Positions 37,433-46,015 of a stretch of 64,000 nucleotides of DNA are shown piece after piece. Origin of the DNA: Paraburkholderia sp. UYCP14C. GTDB lineage: Bacteria; Pseudomonadota; Gammaproteobacteria; Burkholderiales; Burkholderiaceae. The translations under genes and the position numbers were made by a program. Under the pieces are notes generated by a model. The model was given only the letters and a program-made list of their open reading frames with translations. It was not told where the DNA came from and did not search any database. The number at the start of each line of letters is the position of its first letter. The first letter of the stretch is position 1. Location of the stretch: the NCBI RefSeq assembly GCF_004197395.1, contig NZ_SELS01000030.1:29967-93966 (forward strand). The letters are read 5' to 3'.

Positions 37433-37467
37433 GACCGGGGTAAGGCGCTAAAGCGCCAGCTCCGGTC
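37433..37467 (+). other. Stem-loop between soxB and soxD
   Basis: An outer GACCGG/CCGGTC pair (37433-37438 with 37462-37467) encloses GGCGC-TAAA-GCGCC (37444-37448 and 37453-37457). It occupies most of the 78-base soxB-soxD gap without a T-tract. It could set relative subunit amounts by mRNA processing or attenuation. Confidence 0.45.
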
Positions 37468-37485
37468 GACAGAGGAGATTGAATC

Positions 37486-37809
37486 ATGCTGCTGATCGAA
37501 TGCCCGTGGTGTGGGCCGCGTGCCGAATCCGAATTCAACTGTGGCGGCGAAGCCGACATCGCACGTCCGCTCGACACCGACACGCTCACCGACAAGGAAT
37601 GGGGCGACTATCTGTTCATGCGCAAGAACCCGCGCGGCGTGCATCGCGAGCAATGGTTCCACACGCAGGGCTGCCGCCGCTGGTTCAAGGCGCAGCGCGA
37701 CACCGTGAGCTACGCGTTCCAGGGCTATCAGACGTTCGAGCGACCTTTGCTGGCGCTGGACGGTAACGACGCACAGGCAGGCAACAAGCAAGAGGGCAAA
37801 GCATCATGA
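37486..37809 (+). CDS. soxD: Sarcosine oxidase subunit delta
   Basis: 107 residues. The zinc-binding cysteines lie in the N-terminal CPWCGPRAESEFNCGGEA segment, followed by EWGDYLFMRKNPRGVHREQWFHTQGCRRWFKAQRDTVSY, the conserved SoxD core. A Gln/Asp-rich tail ends the protein. It is the structural zinc subunit of the tetramer. GAGGAGATTGAATC precedes the ATG. It overlaps soxA by 4 bases (ATGA). Confidence 0.95.
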   Translation: MLLIECPWCGPRAESEFNCGGEADIARPLDTDTLTDKEWGDYLFMRKNPRGVHREQWFHTQGCRRWFKAQRDTVSYAFQGYQTFERPLLALDGNDAQAGNKQEGKAS

Positions 37810-40808
37810 GCCAGAAAGACCGACTCCCGACCGGCGGGCGCATCAACCGCGCGATCACGCTCAGCTTCACGTTCAACGGCGTCGAATACAAGGGCTATCA
37901 AGGCGACACGCTCGCGTCGGCATTGCTCGCGAACGGCATGCATTTCGTCGCGCGCAGCTGGAAATATCACCGGCCGCGCGGCATCGTGACCGCGGGCGTC
38001 GAGGAGCCGAACGCGGTCGTGCAGCTGGAGACCGGCGCTTACACTGTGCCGAACGCACGGGCCACCGAGGTCGAGTTGTATCAGGGGCTCGTCGCGAGCA
38101 GCGTGAACGCGAAACCGAGCATCGAGAAAGACCGCATGGCGATCAACCAGAAGTTCGCGCGCTTCATTCCGGCGGGCTTCTACTACAAAACCTTCATGTG
38201 GCCGCGCAAGTTCTGGCCGAAGTACGAGGAAGTGATTCGCGACGCGGCCGGCCTCGGCACCGCGCCGCAACATCGCGACGCGGACCGCTACGACAAGTGC
38301 TTCGCGCATTGCGACGTGCTGGTGGTCGGCGGCGGCCCGACCGGGCTCGCGGCCGCGCATGCGGCGGCGTTGTCCGGCGCGCGCGTGACGCTCGTCGACG
38401 ATCAGCCCGAACTCGGCGGTACGCTGCTGTCGTGTGGCGCGGAGATCGACGGCAAGCCCGCGTTGCAGTGGGTGCAGAAAATCGAAGACGAACTGCGGCA
38501 GATGCCGGACGTCAAGATTCTCAGTCGCAGCACCGCGTTCGGCTATCAGGACCACAACCTCGTCACGGTCACGCAGCGTCTGACCGATCATCTGCCGGTG
38601 TCGCAACGCAAGGGCACGCGCGAACTGCTGTGGAAGATCCGCGCGAAACGCGTGATTCTCGCGACCGGCGCGCATGAACGGCCGATCGTGTTCGGCAACA
38701 ACGATCTGCCGGGCGTGATGCTCGCTTCGGCGGTGTCGACCTATCTGCATCGCTATGCGGTGCTGCCGGGGCGCAACGCGGTCGTGTTCACCAACAACGA
38801 CGACGGCTATCAATGCGCGCTCGACCTGAAAGCGGCCGGCGCACAGGTGACCGTGGTCGATCCGCGCGCGGGCGCATCGAAGGGCACGTTGCCCGGCCTC
38901 GCGCGCCGCCATGGCATCAAGGTGATGAGCGGCACGGTCGTCACGGCGGCGCACGGCAAGCTGCGCGTCGCGTCGGTGTCGCTCGCCTCGTACGCGAAAG
39001 GGCAGATCACCGGGCAACAGGGCGAGCTGCCCTGCGATCTGCTCGCGACGTCCGGCGGCTGGAGTCCGGTGCTGCATCTGTTCGCGCAGTCCGGCGGCAA
39101 GGCCCATTGGCATGACGACAAGGCCTGCTTCGTGCCGGGCAAGGCGGTCCAGCCCGAGACCAGCGTCGGCGCCTGCGCCGGCGACTTCACGCTCGGCCAG
39201 GGCATCCGCTTCGCGGTCGACGCCGGCGTCGAAGCGGCGCGCGCGGCCGGGCACATCGTCGCGCGGCCGAAGCCGGTGCAGGTCGCCGAGTTGAGCGAAG
39301 CGAAGCTGGAACCGCTGTGGCTCGTCGGCGGACGCGAGCTGGCCACGCGCGGGCCCAAGCAGTTCGTCGATTTCCAGAACGACGTCGCGGCGGCCGACAT
39401 CTTCCTCGCGGCGCGTGAAGGCTTCGAATCCGTCGAACACGTGAAGCGCTACACCGCGATGGGTTTCGGCACCGACCAGGGCAAGCTCGGCAACATCAAC
39501 GGCATGGCGATTCTCGCGCAGGCGCTCGGCAAGACCATTCCCGAGACCGGCACGACGACGTTCCGGCCGAACTACACGCCGGTCACGTTCGGCACGTTTG
39601 CCGGGCGCGAGCTGGGCGAGATGCTCGACCCGGTGCGCAAGACCGCGGTGCACGAATGGCACGTGGAGAACGGCGCGGCGTTCGAGGACGTCGGCAACTG
39701 GAAGCGTCCGTGGTACTACCCGAAGGCGGGCGAGGACATGCACGCGGCGGTCGCGCGGGAATCGCTCGCGGTGCGCACGAGCGTCGGCATCCTCGACGCG
39801 TCGACGCTCGGCAAGATCGACATTCAGGGTCCCGACTCCGCGAAGCTGCTGAACTGGGTATACACGAACCCGTGGACCAAGCTCGAAGTCGGCAAGTGCC
39901 GCTACGGCCTGATGCTCGACGAAAACGGCATGATCTTCGACGACGGCGTCACCGTGCGCCTCGCCGACCAGCACTACATGATGACGACCACCACCGGTGG
40001 CGCCGCGCGCGTGCTGACGTGGCTCGAGCGCTGGCTGCAAACCGAGTGGCCCGACCTGCGCGTGCGGCTTGCGTCGGTCACCGATCACTGGGCGACGTTC
40101 GCGGTGGTCGGACCGAAGAGCCGCAAGGTGCTGCAAAAGGTCTGCGACGACATCGACTTCGCAAACGACGCGTTCCCGTTCATGACGTATCGTGAAGGCA
40201 CCGTCGCGGGTGCGGCGGCGCGCGTGATGCGCATCAGCTTCTCGGGCGAACTCGCGTATGAAGTCAACGTGCCGGCCAACGTCGGGCGCGCGGTATGGGA
40301 GGCATTGATGGCCGCGGGCGCGGAGTTCAATATCACACCGTACGGCACCGAGACGATGCACGTGCTGCGCGCGGAGAAGGGCTACATCATCGTCGGCCAG
40401 GATACGGACGGCTCGATGACGCCGCACGACCTCGGCATGGGCGGGCTCGTCGCGAAGTCGAAGGACTTTCTCGGCAAGCGCTCACTCGCCCGCTCGGACA
40501 CCGCGAAGGCGGGGCGCAAGCAACTGGTCGGGTTGTTATCGGAAGATGCATCGTTCGTGATACCGGAAGGCTCGCAGATCGTCGCCGGTCCGTTCCAGGG
40601 CGACACCGCGCCGATGCTCGGGCACGTCACGTCGAGCTATTACAGCCCGATTTTGCAGCGCTCGATCGCGATGGCGGTCGTCAAGGGCGGTCTCGACAAG
40701 ATCGGCACGACCGTCACGATTCCGCTCTCGAGCGGCAAACAGATCTCAGCGAAAATCGCGAGTCCGGTGTTCTACGACAGCGAAGGAGCACGTCAACATG
40801 TGGAATGA
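37806..40808 (+). CDS. soxA: Sarcosine oxidase subunit alpha
   Basis: 1000 residues, the usual length. The N-terminal 2Fe-2S-ferredoxin-like fold is at about 15-95 (FTFNGVEYKGYQGDTLASALLANGMHFVARSWKYHRPRG); a Rossmann NAD-binding domain starts at about 173 (VLVVGGGPTGLAAAHAAALSG); an FAD/NAD domain continues to about 560; and the C-terminal GcvT/aminomethyltransferase domain (AVRTSVGILDASTLGKIDIQGPDSAKLL ... MGLAEKGYIIVGQDTDG-like) transfers the methylene group to tetrahydrofolate. It overlaps soxG by 11 bases. One of the longest proteins in the window; a long antisense frame over it is not coding. Confidence 0.96.
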   Translation: MSQKDRLPTGGRINRAITLSFTFNGVEYKGYQGDTLASALLANGMHFVARSWKYHRPRGIVTAGVEEPNAVVQLETGAYTVPNARATEVELYQGLVASSVNAKPSIEKDRMAINQKFARFIPAGFYYKTFMWPRKFWPKYEEVIRDAAGLGTAPQHRDADRYDKCFAHCDVLVVGGGPTGLAAAHAAALSGARVTLVDDQPELGGTLLSCGAEIDGKPALQWVQKIEDELRQMPDVKILSRSTAFGYQDHNLVTVTQRLTDHLPVSQRKGTRELLWKIRAKRVILATGAHERPIVFGNNDLPGVMLASAVSTYLHRYAVLPGRNAVVFTNNDDGYQCALDLKAAGAQVTVVDPRAGASKGTLPGLARRHGIKVMSGTVVTAAHGKLRVASVSLASYAKGQITGQQGELPCDLLATSGGWSPVLHLFAQSGGKAHWHDDKACFVPGKAVQPETSVGACAGDFTLGQGIRFAVDAGVEAARAAGHIVARPKPVQVAELSEAKLEPLWLVGGRELATRGPKQFVDFQNDVAAADIFLAAREGFESVEHVKRYTAMGFGTDQGKLGNINGMAILAQALGKTIPETGTTTFRPNYTPVTFGTFAGRELGEMLDPVRKTAVHEWHVENGAAFEDVGNWKRPWYYPKAGEDMHAAVARESLAVRTSVGILDASTLGKIDIQGPDSAKLLNWVYTNPWTKLEVGKCRYGLMLDENGMIFDDGVTVRLADQHYMMTTTTGGAARVLTWLERWLQTEWPDLRVRLASVTDHWATFAVVGPKSRKVLQKVCDDIDFANDAFPFMTYREGTVAGAAARVMRISFSGELAYEVNVPANVGRAVWEALMAAGAEFNITPYGTETMHVLRAEKGYIIVGQDTDGSMTPHDLGMGGLVAKSKDFLGKRSLARSDTAKAGRKQLVGLLSEDASFVIPEGSQIVAGPFQGDTAPMLGHVTSSYYSPILQRSIAMAVVKGGLDKIGTTVTIPLSSGKQISAKIASPVFYDSEGARQHVE

Positions 40809-41454
40809 AACAGGTGGAACGGTGTCGGTCGTGGACCGTACGGTGGGGCGGCAAAACGGCGCGTGGCAGGAGTCGCCGCTGGTCGGCGCGCAAGGGCTGC
40901 TGAAGCAGCATCAGGCCAACGCGACTGCCGCGTTCCGGCTCGGTGAGCGGCCGTTTCTCGAACTCGTGAACGTGCGCGGCGATACGCGCGATGCGGCGTT
41001 CGTTCGCGCGGTGGAACAGGTGCTTGGCTGCAAGCCGCCGGAGAAGGCAAACACCGTCGCGCGCGGCAACGGCTACGACATGGTGTGGCTCGGCCCGGAC
41101 GAATGGCTGGTGCGTTCGGAGGCCGCGCACGAGGCGACGCGCACGGCGCCGTTGCAGGCGAAGCTCGGCGCGGCGTTCGCGGGCGTGTTCGCGTCGGCGG
41201 TCGATATCGGCAGCGGCTTTACGGTGCTCGAAATCACCGGCACCCGCACGCGCGACGTGCTCTCGCGCGGCTGTCCGCTCGATCTGCATCCAAAGCTATT
41301 CGGCGTGGGGCAGTGCGCGCAGAGCCATTATTTCAAGGCGTCGATCACGTTGCTGCCCACGGGCGCGGACAGTTTCGACATCGTCGTGCGCCGCAGCTTC
41401 GCGGACTACTTCGTCAAGATCATGCTCGACGCCGCCGAGCCGTTGATGTCCTGA
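40798..41454 (+). CDS. soxG: Sarcosine oxidase subunit gamma
   Basis: 218 residues. It has the SoxG core: NATAAFRLGERPFLELVNVRGDTRDAAFVRAVEQVLG, YDMVWLGPDEWLVRSEAA, and VDIGSGFTVLEITGTRTRDVLSRGCPLDLHPKLFGVGQCAQSHYFKASITLLPTGADSFDIVVRRSFADYF. It is the folate-side small subunit of the tetramer. The start overlaps soxA; the gene ends before a hairpin terminator. Confidence 0.94.
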   Translation: MWNETGGTVSVVDRTVGRQNGAWQESPLVGAQGLLKQHQANATAAFRLGERPFLELVNVRGDTRDAAFVRAVEQVLGCKPPEKANTVARGNGYDMVWLGPDEWLVRSEAAHEATRTAPLQAKLGAAFAGVFASAVDIGSGFTVLEITGTRTRDVLSRGCPLDLHPKLFGVGQCAQSHYFKASITLLPTGADSFDIVVRRSFADYFVKIMLDAAEPLMS

Positions 41455-41485
41455 GCGACGCGCGGTTTGCTCCGCTGATAGACGG

Positions 41486-41519
41486 CGGCCGGTGTGTGCA
41501 GGCACCGGCCGGCGCTTTT
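41486..41519 (+). terminator. Terminator after soxG
   Basis: A perfect 9-bp stem (41486-41494 with 41503-41511) and 8-base loop followed by GCGCTTTTC. It starts 31 bases beyond soxG and should end the sdaA-sox transcript. Confidence 0.68.
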
Positions 41520-41546
41520 CTTCGTTTCCCCTTCCTCATCTTCGCC

Positions 41547-41810
41547 ATGACGTCGACACGTGTCGCCACCGCGCGTCTCACGGCGCTTGCGTTCGACGAG
41601 CGCGACGCGGGCGCCGCGCTCGCGCTGCTCGAACAAAGTATCGCGCTGCGTCATCGGCGCATTGCGCTGATCCGCTATCTGCTCGCGCGCGAGCTAGGCG
41701 CGCCGCTCGAAGCGCGGCATCACGCGTACGTCGAGAAAATCGCAGCCCGTCTGAGCGCGGATGCGCTCGCGCGGATCGCCGGCGCCGCGCGCGCGCGATT
41801 GCGGACCTAG
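41547..41810 (+). CDS. Small hypothetical protein
   Basis: 87 residues from the ATG at 41547. Helix-rich and basic: ATARLTALAFDERDAGAALALLEQSIALRHRRIALIRYLLARELGAPLEARHHAYVEKIAARL. No recognised domain, signal or membrane segment. It is 92 bases after soxG and beyond the terminator, and convergent with the beta-lactamase gene (12-base gap). No Shine-Dalgarno is seen. It could be a conserved gene or a spurious frame in GC-rich DNA. Confidence 0.45.
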   Translation: MTSTRVATARLTALAFDERDAGAALALLEQSIALRHRRIALIRYLLARELGAPLEARHHAYVEKIAARLSADALARIAGAARARLRT

Positions 41811-41822
41811 GTTCACTGCGTA

Positions 41823-43004
41823 CTACTGCTTGCCGCCATCCAGCGCGGTGAGGATCTGATGCGCGGCGCTCACGCGCGCTTCAATCGGGAAATTCCGGTT
41901 GGCGAGCATCACGATGCCGAAGCGCTTTTGCGGCACGAACGCGACATACGCGCCGAAGCCGTTGGTCGATCCGGTCTTGTTGATCCAGACATTCTGCTGC
42001 GGCGGCAGAGGCGGCTTGATTGCGCTCGACGGCGAGCCATCGAGGGCCATCTGCATCGAATTGCCGGCCAAAAGGGTCGGCAGTGCGACCGGATACGGGT
42101 ACTGCTCCCAGATCAGATCCTGGGTCAGCACGCCGGCCTGGAAGTAGCCGGTATGCGTGTCCGTGATCGCGCGCTGGAACTGACTGTCGAGCGGCATCAG
42201 GTTCATGTTCGCCTGCACGAACCGCAGCATGTCGGCGGCGGTCGACTTCACCCCGTACGCCTCGGCGGAAATCACGCCGCCCGTCAGGCGGATCGGCGCG
42301 CCGTCTTTCGTATAGCCCTGCGCGTAGTCCGGCATTTTCGCCGCGGGGACGTCGATGTAGGTGCTCTTCATGCCGAGCGCCGGAAACACGCGCTGCTGCA
42401 TCAGCGCGGTGAAGTCCTGCCCCATGGTCTTCGCGGTAATCAGGCCCAGCGTGCCGATGCCGGGATTCGAGTAGGTGCGGAATGTGCCCGGCGGATGAGC
42501 GGGCTGCCAGTCGTGGAAGTACTGCAGCAGTTGCGCGTCGTTGTGGATGTCGTCCGGCACCTGGAGCGGCAGACCGCCGGGCGTGTGCGTGCCGAGGTTC
42601 AGCAGGCTCACTTTGCCGAACGGCCGGCCGCGCAGCGTCGGCAGATAGCGCTCGGTGCCGTCGGACAACGACAGCTTGCCGTCGATCTGCGCATACGACG
42701 CGAGCGTCGCCGTGAAGGTCTTGCTGACCGAACCGAGTTCGAACAGCGTATCGCGCGTGACCGGCTTGCCGGTTTGCGTCGATGCGACGCCGTAGTTGTA
42801 CACGTAGGGCTTGCCGTCCTCGATCACGCCGACGGCCATGCCGGCGATATGGTATTTCGTCATCAGCGGCCGGATCGCGGCATCGACGGTGGACTGCAGT
42901 TGCGCGGCGCCGGGCTCGGCCGCGTGGCCGGCGGGTGAGGTCGCGTACAGCGTGAACAGCGCGAACGTGGCGGTTGTTATCAGTTTGAGCGCTCGGGTCT
43001 TCAT
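41823..43004 (-). CDS. Class C beta-lactamase (AmpC-type)
   Basis: 393 residues. A signal peptide covers about residues 1-28 (cleavage after HAA). The active-site motifs of class C enzymes are S92-V-S-K95, Y178-S-N180 and K343-T-G345 with STNGFGAYVAFVP after it. LSDGTERYLPTLRG and LLNLGTHTPGGLP are also conserved AmpC features. It hydrolyses cephalosporins in the periplasm. No AmpR-like LysR regulator is adjacent; the gene faces fdhA across a 281-base divergent region. Start at MKTRALK chosen for the signal peptide. Confidence 0.93.
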   Translation of the reverse strand: MKTRALKLITTATFALFTLYATSPAGHAAEPGAAQLQSTVDAAIRPLMTKYHIAGMAVGVIEDGKPYVYNYGVASTQTGKPVTRDTLFELGSVSKTFTATLASYAQIDGKLSLSDGTERYLPTLRGRPFGKVSLLNLGTHTPGGLPLQVPDDIHNDAQLLQYFHDWQPAHPPGTFRTYSNPGIGTLGLITAKTMGQDFTALMQQRVFPALGMKSTYIDVPAAKMPDYAQGYTKDGAPIRLTGGVISAEAYGVKSTAADMLRFVQANMNLMPLDSQFQRAITDTHTGYFQAGVLTQDLIWEQYPYPVALPTLLAGNSMQMALDGSPSSAIKPPLPPQQNVWINKTGSTNGFGAYVAFVPQKRFGIVMLANRNFPIEARVSAAHQILTALDGGKQ

Positions 43005-43285
43005 GGCAAACGGGGCCTCGGTCGGGAGTGTTGAACCGGCGGAGCGCCGATTCGATCGAGGCTGCACTATCCGGCTTTTGTGAACCGCTGGCAAACGAGG
43101 ATATGTTGCGCGGGGCTAAAGAAAAAGTTGTGGGCTGCGACGCCAGCGAGGCCCCGGCGTTGTCGGTTGCGGCCAAACGCGTGTCGGGTTCGATACAGGT
43201 CTCACCGCGAGTGGCCGCTACGCTGGTGAAACGGTGCGCCGCGCAAGCGTGCGGGCGCGCCGCTCACGAACATGGAGACGAGACA

Positions 43286-44485
43286 ATGAGCAGCAATCGC
43301 GGCGTCGTGTATCTGGGGCAGGGCAAGGTCGAAGTGCAGTCGATCGATTATCCGAAGATGGTCGATCCACGCGGCCGTTCGATCGGCCACGGCGTGATAC
43401 TGAAGGTGGTGAGCACGAATATCTGCGGCTCCGATCAGCACATGGTGCGTGGCCGCACGACCGCCGAGGTCGGCCTCGTGCTCGGGCACGAGATTACCGG
43501 CGAAGTGATCGAGGTAGGGCGCGACGTCGAGACACTGAGCGTCGGCGATCTGGTGTCGGTGCCGTTCAACGTCGCGTGCGGACGCTGCCCGACCTGCAAG
43601 GCCCAGCATACCGGCGTGTGCCTGAACGTAAATCCGTCGCGCGCGGGCGGCGCGTATGGCTATGTCGACATGGGCGGCTGGATCGGCGGCCAGGCCGAAT
43701 ACGTCATGGTGCCGTACGCGGACTTCAATCTGCTGAAATTCCCGGACCGTGCGCAGGCGATGGCGAAGATCCGCGACCTGACCTGCCTGTCCGACATTCT
43801 GCCCACCGGCTATCACGGCGCGGTGATGGCCGGCGTCAAGCCCGGCGCGACCGTCTATATCGCGGGCGCGGGACCGGTCGGCATGGCGGCGGCCGCGTCC
43901 GCGCGGCTGTTGGGCGCGGCCTGCACGATCGTCGGCGACATGAACGAGGCGCGCCTGGAGCATGCGCGCAAGATGGGCTTCCAGACCATCAATCTGTCGA
44001 AGGACGCGACGCTCGGCGAACAGATCGAGCAGATCCTCCGCAAACCCGAAGTGGATTGCGCGGTGGACTGCGTCGGCTTCGAAGCGCACGGCCACGGCAG
44101 CAGCGGCTCACACGAGGAAGCCCCGGCCACGGTGCTCAATTCGCTGATGGAAATCACCCGCGCGGCTGGCGCGATCGGCATTCCGGGTCTCTACGTGACC
44201 GACGATCCGGGCTCGGCCGATGCCGCCGCCCGCCGGGGCAGCCTCAGTTTGCGTTTTGGTCTGGGCTGGGCCAAGTCGCATTCGTTCCACACCGGGCAGA
44301 CGCCGGTCATGAAGTACAACCGCGATCTGATGCAGGCGATTCTGTGGGATCGTTTGCCGATCGCCGATATCGTCAACGTGACGGTGGTGTCGCTCGACGA
44401 TGCGCCCGAGGGCTACCGGCAATTCGACGGCGGCGCGCCGAAGAAGTTTGTGATCGACCCGCATGGGCTATTGAAGGCGGCTTGA
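43286..44485 (+). CDS. fdhA: Glutathione-independent formaldehyde dehydrogenase
   Basis: 399 residues, the same length as Pseudomonas putida FdhA. The catalytic zinc site has C47 (NICGSDQH) and H68-E69 (LGHE); the structural zinc is held by C98, C101, C104 and C112 (ACGRCPTC ... VC). NAD-binding is by VYIAGAGPVGMAAAASA. It oxidises formaldehyde to formate with bound NAD. The two demethylations by GbcAB and DgcAB each release formaldehyde, so this enzyme detoxifies their product. ATG at 43286 follows GGAGACGA. Confidence 0.95.
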   Translation: MSSNRGVVYLGQGKVEVQSIDYPKMVDPRGRSIGHGVILKVVSTNICGSDQHMVRGRTTAEVGLVLGHEITGEVIEVGRDVETLSVGDLVSVPFNVACGRCPTCKAQHTGVCLNVNPSRAGGAYGYVDMGGWIGGQAEYVMVPYADFNLLKFPDRAQAMAKIRDLTCLSDILPTGYHGAVMAGVKPGATVYIAGAGPVGMAAAASARLLGAACTIVGDMNEARLEHARKMGFQTINLSKDATLGEQIEQILRKPEVDCAVDCVGFEAHGHGSSGSHEEAPATVLNSLMEITRAAGAIGIPGLYVTDDPGSADAAARRGSLSLRFGLGWAKSHSFHTGQTPVMKYNRDLMQAILWDRLPIADIVNVTVVSLDDAPEGYRQFDGGAPKKFVIDPHGLLKAA

Positions 44486-44541
44486 GGATCGTTCACCGCT
44501 AAAGCGCTGCGTGGCCTGCTGCGCACGCAGCCCTTGAAACG

Positions 44542-44580
44542 ACGCACGCGCTGAACGGATGCCCCGTTCAGCGCGTGCGT
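44542..44580. terminator. Long bidirectional hairpin between fdhA and GlxA regulator
   Basis: A perfect 17-bp stem (44542-44558 with 44564-44580) and a 5-base loop lie between convergent genes, 56 bases after fdhA and 20 before the regulator's stop. No T-tract is present on either strand. Confidence 0.75.
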
Positions 44581-44600
44581 GCGTTCATTGGTTCATTCGA

Positions 44601-45596
44601 TCAAGCCGCCAACACCGGCGCGCCGGAGAGCGAAGGCGCCTGCTTGCGACGCTCGCGGGTCGGCGCGGTACCGAACGCGTCGCGATAGCTCTTCGAGAAG
44701 TGGCAGGCGGACTGGAAGCCGCACGCCATCGTGATGTGCATGATCGACATGTCGGTCTGCAACAGCAGTTCGCGCGCGCGCCGCAGGCGCAGCGTCAGGT
44801 AGTAGTGCGTGGGCGTCATACCCAGATGCTCGCGGAAGAGGCGCTGCAACTGCCGTTGCGACATGCCGGCGAGCCGCGCGAGTTCTTCGCGCGACAGCGG
44901 CTCCTCGATGTTGTTCTCCATCAGCGAGATCACTTCGAACAGCGACTTGTTGGCCGAGCCGAGCCGCGCGACGAGCGGCATCTTCTGCTGCGCGCTGGTG
45001 TCGCGCACGTGTTCGACGATGAACTGCTCGGCGATCTGCGTGACGCGCGCGGTACCGACGCGCGGCGCGATCAGGTTCAGCATCATGTCGAGCGGTGCGA
45101 CGCCGCCGGTGCAAGTCACGCGATCCCGATCGATCACGAACAGCTCTTTCAGAAAGCGCGTATCGGGAAACTCCTCTTTCAGCGCCGACATGTTTTCCCA
45201 ATGGATCGCGCACGCATAACCGGCCAGCAGCCCGGCGCGCGCGAGCGCATAGGTGCCTGTGCACAGGCTGCCCAGCACGCAGCCCATGCGTGCGAAACGG
45301 CGCAGCGCGGACAGATGCTCGGCGGTGGTGGAGCGCTGCACGTCGATGCCGCCGACCACGAACACGATATCGGGCTGCCCGACGCATTCGACCGGACCCG
45401 TGTCGACGGATAGGCCGTTGCTCGCCATGACCGGTCCGCCTTCGGGACTCACGATCGACCAGCGGTAAAGCGGCTGGCCCGTCAGATAGTTCGCCATGCG
45501 CAGCACTTCGATCGCGTTCGTGAAGGCGATCATCGTGAAGTTGGGAACCGGCATGAATGCGAAATGCGACAACGATGCCGTGCGATCGGTGGACAT
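44601..45596 (-). CDS. GlxA/AraC-family regulator (GbdR/SouR-like)
   Basis: 331 residues. A DJ-1-like domain (about 10-190: FAFMPVPNFTMIAFTNAIEVLRMANYLTGQPLYRWSIVSPEGGPVMASNGL, GSLCTGTYALARAGLLAGY) is followed by AraC helix-turn-helix motifs (LARLAGMSQRQLQRLFREHLGMTPTHYYLTLRLRRARELL and TMACGFQSACHFSKSYRDAFGTAPTRERR). It is strikingly similar to the regulator at 32244 in both halves. It is divergent from glyA and therefore well placed to control the 11-gene glyA-choX run. Whether it answers to betaine/dimethylglycine (GbdR) or sarcosine (SouR) cannot be told from sequence. Confidence 0.88.
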   Translation of the reverse strand: MSTDRTASLSHFAFMPVPNFTMIAFTNAIEVLRMANYLTGQPLYRWSIVSPEGGPVMASNGLSVDTGPVECVGQPDIVFVVGGIDVQRSTTAEHLSALRRFARMGCVLGSLCTGTYALARAGLLAGYACAIHWENMSALKEEFPDTRFLKELFVIDRDRVTCTGGVAPLDMMLNLIAPRVGTARVTQIAEQFIVEHVRDTSAQQKMPLVARLGSANKSLFEVISLMENNIEEPLSREELARLAGMSQRQLQRLFREHLGMTPTHYYLTLRLRRARELLLQTDMSIMHITMACGFQSACHFSKSYRDAFGTAPTRERRKQAPSLSGAPVLAA

Positions 45597-46015
45597 GGGA
45601 ACGGGGAATCCTGATGTAAATATCGCGTCGCCGTGGGGAAGGCGACTTTCTCAATTTTGAGTATCAGGGCAACTACCGTGCCATCAGGCTAAACCCTTGG
45701 ATGCTGCGCACAAAGCCGGGAATAGCTAAGCAATCGACTGATGGAACCGCTTCCGCCTGGCACCAGAACGGCGCTGCGGCGCGGGTGCTGCGCACCTGAT
45801 CGGCGCAGCAAGTCTGCGTTGTAGTGCAGCGCCGGGCGCGCGAACCGCGCCGACTTGTCGAAAAAGGACGCGCATGGCGGAAAAGGCAAAGAACGCGTCT
45901 GAATTCGTAAATCGACGCGCGTGGCGAACGTCAAGAATAGACCCAAGGCAAAGCGGTGGCGTTACCCCGCCAGCAAGCCGCAGTGGCCTCCCGTCAACGT
46001 TCTCACGGACCTTCC
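45597..46015. other. Divergent regulatory region between GlxA regulator and glyA
   Basis: 419 bases without a supported gene. A perfect inverted repeat TGCTGCGC-N9-GCGCAGCA is at 45786-45810. It should hold the promoter of the glyA-choX operon and of the regulator. No glycine riboswitch pattern was recognised. Confidence 0.5.
45786..45810. promoter_or_regulatory. Inverted repeat in the regulator-glyA intergenic region
   Basis: TGCTGCGC (45786-45793) and GCGCAGCA (45803-45810) are exact inverted copies spaced by 9 bases, 206 bases before glyA. They could be an operator for the AraC-type regulator or simply an RNA hairpin. Confidence 0.4.

Noticed and set aside
37728-40427. 899-codon open frame antisense to soxA
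   Set aside because: Long antisense frames are expected in very GC-rich genes; its translation is Arg/His/Asp-rich low complexity with no domain, while the opposite strand is an unmistakable SoxA.
45597-46015. Glycine riboswitch before glyA
   Set aside because: I looked for the conserved paired glycine aptamer features and could not recognise them; the inverted repeat there is a simpler structure.
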